From the NCBI RefSeq assembly GCF_014204835.1, contig NZ_JACHMD010000001.1, positions 744,001 through 808,000 on the forward strand: a stretch of DNA of 64,000 nucleotides, in the 5' to 3' direction. Under the pieces are notes generated by a model. That model did no database searches. It was not told where the DNA came from and saw only the letters and a list, made by a program, of their open reading frames with translations. This DNA is from Microbacterium marinum (GTDB taxonomy: Bacteria > Actinomycetota > Actinomycetes > Actinomycetales > Microbacteriaceae). Made by a program: the position numbers and the translations under genes. Positions 61,173-64,000 of this stretch are shown here, one piece after another. Numbering within the stretch: position 1 is the stretch's first letter; every line of letters begins with the position of its first letter.

Positions 61173-61762
61173 CGTCGACTCCCGCTCGCCTCCTGATCAT
61201 CGGGCCCCAGGGCTCCGGCAAGGGCACCCAGGGTGCCCGCATCGCAGAGGCGCTCGGGATCCCGGCGGTCTCGACCGGCGACGTGTTCCGCGCGAACGTC
61301 AAGGAGGGCACCGAGCTGGGCCTGAAGGTCAAGGCGATCATCGACGCCGGCGATCTGGTTCCCGACGAGCTGACCAGCGAGATCGTGCGTGATCGTCTCG
61401 AGCAGGCGGATGCCGCGGCAGGGTTCCTGCTCGACGGGTACCCGCGCAACCTCGGTCAGGTCGGCGACCTCGACGCGTTCCTCGACGCCCGCGGCGAGCC
61501 GCTGACGGCCGTCATCGAGCTCTCGGTGCCGCGCGAGGAGTCGATCTCGCGCCTGTCGCTGCGCGCGAAGGAGCAGGGTCGTGCCGACGACAACGAGGAA
61601 TCGATCGCCAAGCGTCTGGCCATCTACGAGTCGGAGACGGCGCCGATCCTCGACGTGTACCGCGAGCGCGGCGTCGTCGACGAGATCGATGGGGTGGGCT
61701 CGCTCGACGAGATCACCGAGCGCATCGTCGCGGCCCTCGCCGCGCGCGGCATCACCGCCTGA
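61169..61762 (+). CDS. adk: Adenylate kinase
   Basis: This 197-residue enzyme interconverts AMP and ATP with two ADP. The P-loop is GPQGSGKGTQG (about residues 12-22), followed by the AMP site STGDVFR and the conserved DGYPRN. It is the short form: the LID has no Cys4 zinc site. It overlaps secY and map (ATGA, TGATG). Confidence 0.97.
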   Translation: MTSTPARLLIIGPQGSGKGTQGARIAEALGIPAVSTGDVFRANVKEGTELGLKVKAIIDAGDLVPDELTSEIVRDRLEQADAAAGFLLDGYPRNLGQVGDLDAFLDARGEPLTAVIELSVPREESISRLSLRAKEQGRADDNEESIAKRLAIYESETAPILDVYRERGVVDEIDGVGSLDEITERIVAALAARGITA

Positions 61763-62595
61763 TGGCTTTCCGCCGCTCCCTGTACAAGACGCCCGCGCAG
61801 CTTCGCGCGATGGTCGAGCCCGGGCTCATCACCGCGGCCGCCCTCGACGCTGTCCGCCCGGCGGCCGTCGCGGGCGCGTCGACCCTCGAACTCGACGCGA
61901 TCGCCCACGACGTCATCGTCTCGCGCGGCGCGGAGTCGAACTTCCAGCTCGTGCGCGGGTACCGTCACACCACGTGCATCTCGGTCAACGAGCAGGTGGT
62001 GCACGGCATCCCGGGGGAGCGGATCCTCCAGCCCGGCGACATCGTCTCCATCGACTGCGGCGCGCAGTTCCGCGGCTGGAACGGCGACTCGGCGATCACC
62101 CTCGTCGTCCCCGACCCGAACCGGCCCGAGCTGGTCGCCGCCCGTCAGCGCCTCTCCGAGGTGACCGAGGGTTCGCTGTGGGCCGGCATTGCCGCGCTCG
62201 CCTCCGCGTCGCGCGTCGGTGAGATCGGCGACGCCGTGCAGACGCACATCGAGGCGTCGGGGGAGGGGTACGGCATCCTCCGCGACTACGTCGGGCACGG
62301 CATCGGCCGCAAGATGCACGAGGGGCCCACGGTCTTCAACTACCGCGTCGCCGATCTCGGGCCCGAGGTGCGCCCCGGCCTGTGTGTCGCGATCGAGCCG
62401 ATGGTGGTCGGCGGCGATGAGGCGACCCTCGTCGAGGACGACGACTGGACGGTCTCGACCGTGGACGGCAGCGACGGCTCCCATTGGGAACATAGCGTCG
62501 CGGTGCACGATGGAGGTATCTGGGTCCTGACCGCCGCGGACGGCGGAGCCGCAGGACTCGCCGCGTTCGGTGTCACACCCGTTCCGATCGACTGA
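61762..62595 (+). CDS. map: Methionine aminopeptidase, type I
   Basis: This 277-residue enzyme removes the N-terminal Met from new proteins. The metal ligands are visible in DCGAQFRGWNGDSAIT (two Asp), GHGIGRKMHEGP (His), AIEPMVVGG (Glu) and the last Glu in WEHSVAVHD. The substrate His lies in YRHTTCISVNEQVVHGIPG. It is coupled to adk. Confidence 0.97.
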   Translation: MAFRRSLYKTPAQLRAMVEPGLITAAALDAVRPAAVAGASTLELDAIAHDVIVSRGAESNFQLVRGYRHTTCISVNEQVVHGIPGERILQPGDIVSIDCGAQFRGWNGDSAITLVVPDPNRPELVAARQRLSEVTEGSLWAGIAALASASRVGEIGDAVQTHIEASGEGYGILRDYVGHGIGRKMHEGPTVFNYRVADLGPEVRPGLCVAIEPMVVGGDEATLVEDDDWTVSTVDGSDGSHWEHSVAVHDGGIWVLTAADGGAAGLAAFGVTPVPID

Positions 62596-62606
62596 GGGGT
62601 ACGAGC

Positions 62607-63284
62607 ATGACCGCGGCTGCGGGGAAGACGAACTGGTTCGCCGTCTGGGTCAGCGTGGCGGTGGTGGCCGTTCTGGCCGTCGTCGTCGGACTGGTCGTCT
62701 GGATGAACAACAGCGCGAGCGCGCCGGGTCCCGTCCCCGCCTCGAGCGGCATCGATCAGGAGACCGGGGCGATCACCTTCGGCGACGGACCCGACACGGT
62801 CGCCACCTGGGTCGACTTCATGTGCCCCTACTGCGGTCAGTTCGAAGAGACCGAGGGCAAGACGATCGCCGAGCTCGTCGACGACGGCAGCGTGACCCTC
62901 GAGGTGTACCCCGTGTCGATCCTCGACCGCCTCTCGCAGGGCACCGAGTACTCGAGTCGTGCCGCCTCGGCGATGTACGCCGTCGCCGACGCCGACCCCG
63001 AGAACGCCTACTCCTTCTTCCGCGCCCTGTTCGAGGAGCAGCCGGCCGAGCAGACCGCCGGCATGACCGACGAGGAGCTCGTGCAGCTGGCGAAGGATGC
63101 CGGTGTGGATGTGACCGCTGATCTCGAATCGGCGATCCTCGACCACGAGTTCATCGAGTTCGCGAAGTCGCAGGAGCTGCCGGAGGGCGCGTCCGGAACG
63201 CCGACCCTGAAGGTCAACGACGAACTGGTGCAGGTGACGTTCGACCCCGAGGTCGACATCCTCGCCAACCTCACCTCGCAGTGA
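62607..63284 (+). CDS. Membrane-anchored DsbA-like thioredoxin-fold protein
   Basis: This 225-residue protein has one N-terminal membrane helix (about residues 10-32) and a DsbA-type thioredoxin fold outside the cell. The active site is FMCPYCGQF with Cys 73 and Cys 76, and the cis-Pro is in SGTPTLKVN. It probably makes or reshuffles disulphides in exported proteins. It sits between map and infA, 11 bases after map, as often in Micrococcales. The two exported four-Cys proteins at 39271-40552 are possible clients, by inference only. Confidence 0.87.
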   Translation: MTAAAGKTNWFAVWVSVAVVAVLAVVVGLVVWMNNSASAPGPVPASSGIDQETGAITFGDGPDTVATWVDFMCPYCGQFEETEGKTIAELVDDGSVTLEVYPVSILDRLSQGTEYSSRAASAMYAVADADPENAYSFFRALFEEQPAEQTAGMTDEELVQLAKDAGVDVTADLESAILDHEFIEFAKSQELPEGASGTPTLKVNDELVQVTFDPEVDILANLTSQ

Positions 63285-63329
63285 CGCCGAATCCGACGCG
63301 CCCGAGTGGCGGGTCGGGAAAATATCACG

Positions 63330-63335
63330 TACACT
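63330..63335 (+). promoter_or_regulatory. Possible -10 box for infA
   Basis: TACACT in an AT-rich patch 92 bases before infA resembles the box before tuf. No clear -35 box is seen. Confidence 0.35.
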
Positions 63336-63427
63336 GAATCTTTGGTGCCTTGCGCCTTTCTCGGCGTGTCACCGACACATCCCCACCCACCGCAGACCGA
63401 CCGGTCTGCACAACTGTAAGCGAGCGT

Positions 63428-63649
63428 ATGGCGAAGAAAGACGGTGTCATCGAGATCGAAGGTGTGATCTCCGAGGCTCTGCCGAACGCGATGTTCCGCG
63501 TCGAGCTGAGCAACGGTCACAAGGTCCTCGCCACGATCTCCGGCAAGATGCGGCAGAACTACATCCGCATCATCCCCGAGGACCGCGTCGTCGTGGAGCT
63601 GTCGCCCTACGACCTCACCCGCGGTCGCATCGTCTACCGCTACCGCTGA
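63428..63649 (+). CDS. infA: Translation initiation factor IF-1
   Basis: This 73-residue OB-fold protein blocks the ribosomal A site during initiation: [14 protein letters not shown], then [18 protein letters not shown]. Length and sequence are fully typical. The ribosome site is weak (AAGCGAG). rpmJ follows 66 bases later. Confidence 0.98.
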   Translation: MAKKDGVIEIEGVISEALPNAMFRVELSNGHKVLATISGKMRQNYIRIIPEDRVVVELSPYDLTRGRIVYRYR

Positions 63650-63715
63650 GACCGGTCGAGAAGTAACGCCCCGTGCCGTCAGGCGCGTCGGCGAAGACAG
63701 CGAATCAGGAAAATC

Positions 63716-63832
63716 ATGAAGGTCAACCCCTCCGTCAAGCCCATCTGCGACCACTGCAAGGTCATCCGCCGCCACGGTCGCGTCATGGTCATCTGCAAGT
63801 CGAACCCGCGTCACAAGCAGCGCCAGGGCTGA
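63716..63832 (+). CDS. rpmJ: 50S ribosomal protein L36 (zinc-binding form)
   Basis: This 38-codon frame starts [20 protein letters not shown] and ends PRHKQRQG. It has the zinc ligands C-x2-C ... C-x4-H (CDHC and CKSNPRH), so it is the zinc-dependent form. AGGAAAATC precedes ATG 63716. It completes the usual infA-rpmJ-rpsM order. Confidence 0.96.
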   Translation: MKVNPSVKPICDHCKVIRRHGRVMVICKSNPRHKQRQG

Positions 63833-63885
63833 TCGGATGCCGCGTCCGCGCGGCCCCGCAGGCTCATAACTCAATACACACAACG

Positions 63886-63947
63886 GCAGGATCAGAACCC
63901 GCACTGCGGGGGACACCTCGGGTCGGAGGCCCGGGCACCGATCCTGC
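63886..63947 (+). ncRNA. Candidate structured leader upstream of rpsM
   Basis: GCAGGATC (63886-63893) pairs exactly with GATCCTGC (63940-63947), enclosing CCCGCactGCGGG and a CCTCGGG/CCCGGG-rich hairpin. The shape, an outer helix holding two hairpins, just before the rpsM ribosome site resembles a leader where a ribosomal protein could bind. A plain hairpin pair is the alternative. Confidence 0.4.
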
Positions 63948-63980
63948 TCCACACCTCCACCGACTCCTAGGAGACATCGC

Positions 63981-64000
63981 ATGGCACGTCTTGCCGGCGT
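63981..64000 (+). CDS. rpsM: 30S ribosomal protein S13 (5' end only)
   Basis: Only the first six codons are inside the window (MARLAG, plus part of the seventh). They match the invariant S13 start, follow rpmJ as expected, and have AGGAGA upstream at 63969-63974. Confidence 0.85.

Overview
The window is high-GC chromosomal DNA from an actinobacterium, almost certainly family Microbacteriaceae and probably Microbacterium or a close relative. The grounds are the GC-rich codon use, frequent GTG and TTG starts, the gene order rpoB-rpoC ... rpsL-rpsG-fusA-tuf ... S10-spc-secY-adk-map-infA-rpmJ-rpsM, the absence of rpsN from the spc cluster, and many TAGGCT-type -10 boxes placed 6 to 8 bases before a start codon, which is the actinobacterial leaderless pattern. 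No rRNA, tRNA, insertion sequence, prophage, integrase or CRISPR array was recognised. It reads as a stable core chromosome segment with a metabolic flank.

Bases 1-14600 hold a large secreted nucleotidase-type protein running off the left edge, an enoyl-CoA hydratase, a ZapE-like ATPase, an electron transfer flavoprotein pair (etfB-etfA) followed by a cytochrome-b-like membrane protein, a GNAT acetyltransferase, a thioesterase and a bifunctional proline catabolic enzyme (putA). Bases 14700-21500 hold a TetR regulator divergent from a ddaH-rocD pair, then an overlapping trio of circularly permuted ATP-grasp protein, alpha-E protein and transglutaminase. Bases 21600-31300 hold two possible very small genes, a marR-MFS operon with a candidate operator, an alpha/beta hydrolase, a lipoate ligase translationally coupled to a solitary DNA methyltransferase, a YcxB-like membrane protein, a haloperoxidase-type hydrolase, the 5-oxoprolinase genes pxpA and fused pxpBC, and a lipoprotein.

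From 31300 on the window is dominated by gene expression machinery: rpoB-rpoC with a promoter and long leader, then a block of poorly known envelope genes (39271-44718) ending in an FHA-domain membrane protein, then rpsL-rpsG-fusA-tuf, a small antitoxin-like gene, the whole S10-spc cluster, secY-adk-map, a DsbA-like thioredoxin, infA, rpmJ and the first codons of rpsM at the right edge. Strong hairpins separate fusA/tuf, tuf/antitoxin, antitoxin/S10, rplE/rpsH and rplO/secY.

Most of the window is ordinary. The less explained items are the ATP-grasp/alpha-E/transglutaminase trio, two convergent exported paralogues with four cysteines each (39271-40552), a dispersed palindromic intergenic repeat seen twice (4706 and 21482), a short repeated peptide in the cytochrome-b-like protein, and an over-used GGATGCC word that seems to steer codon choice.
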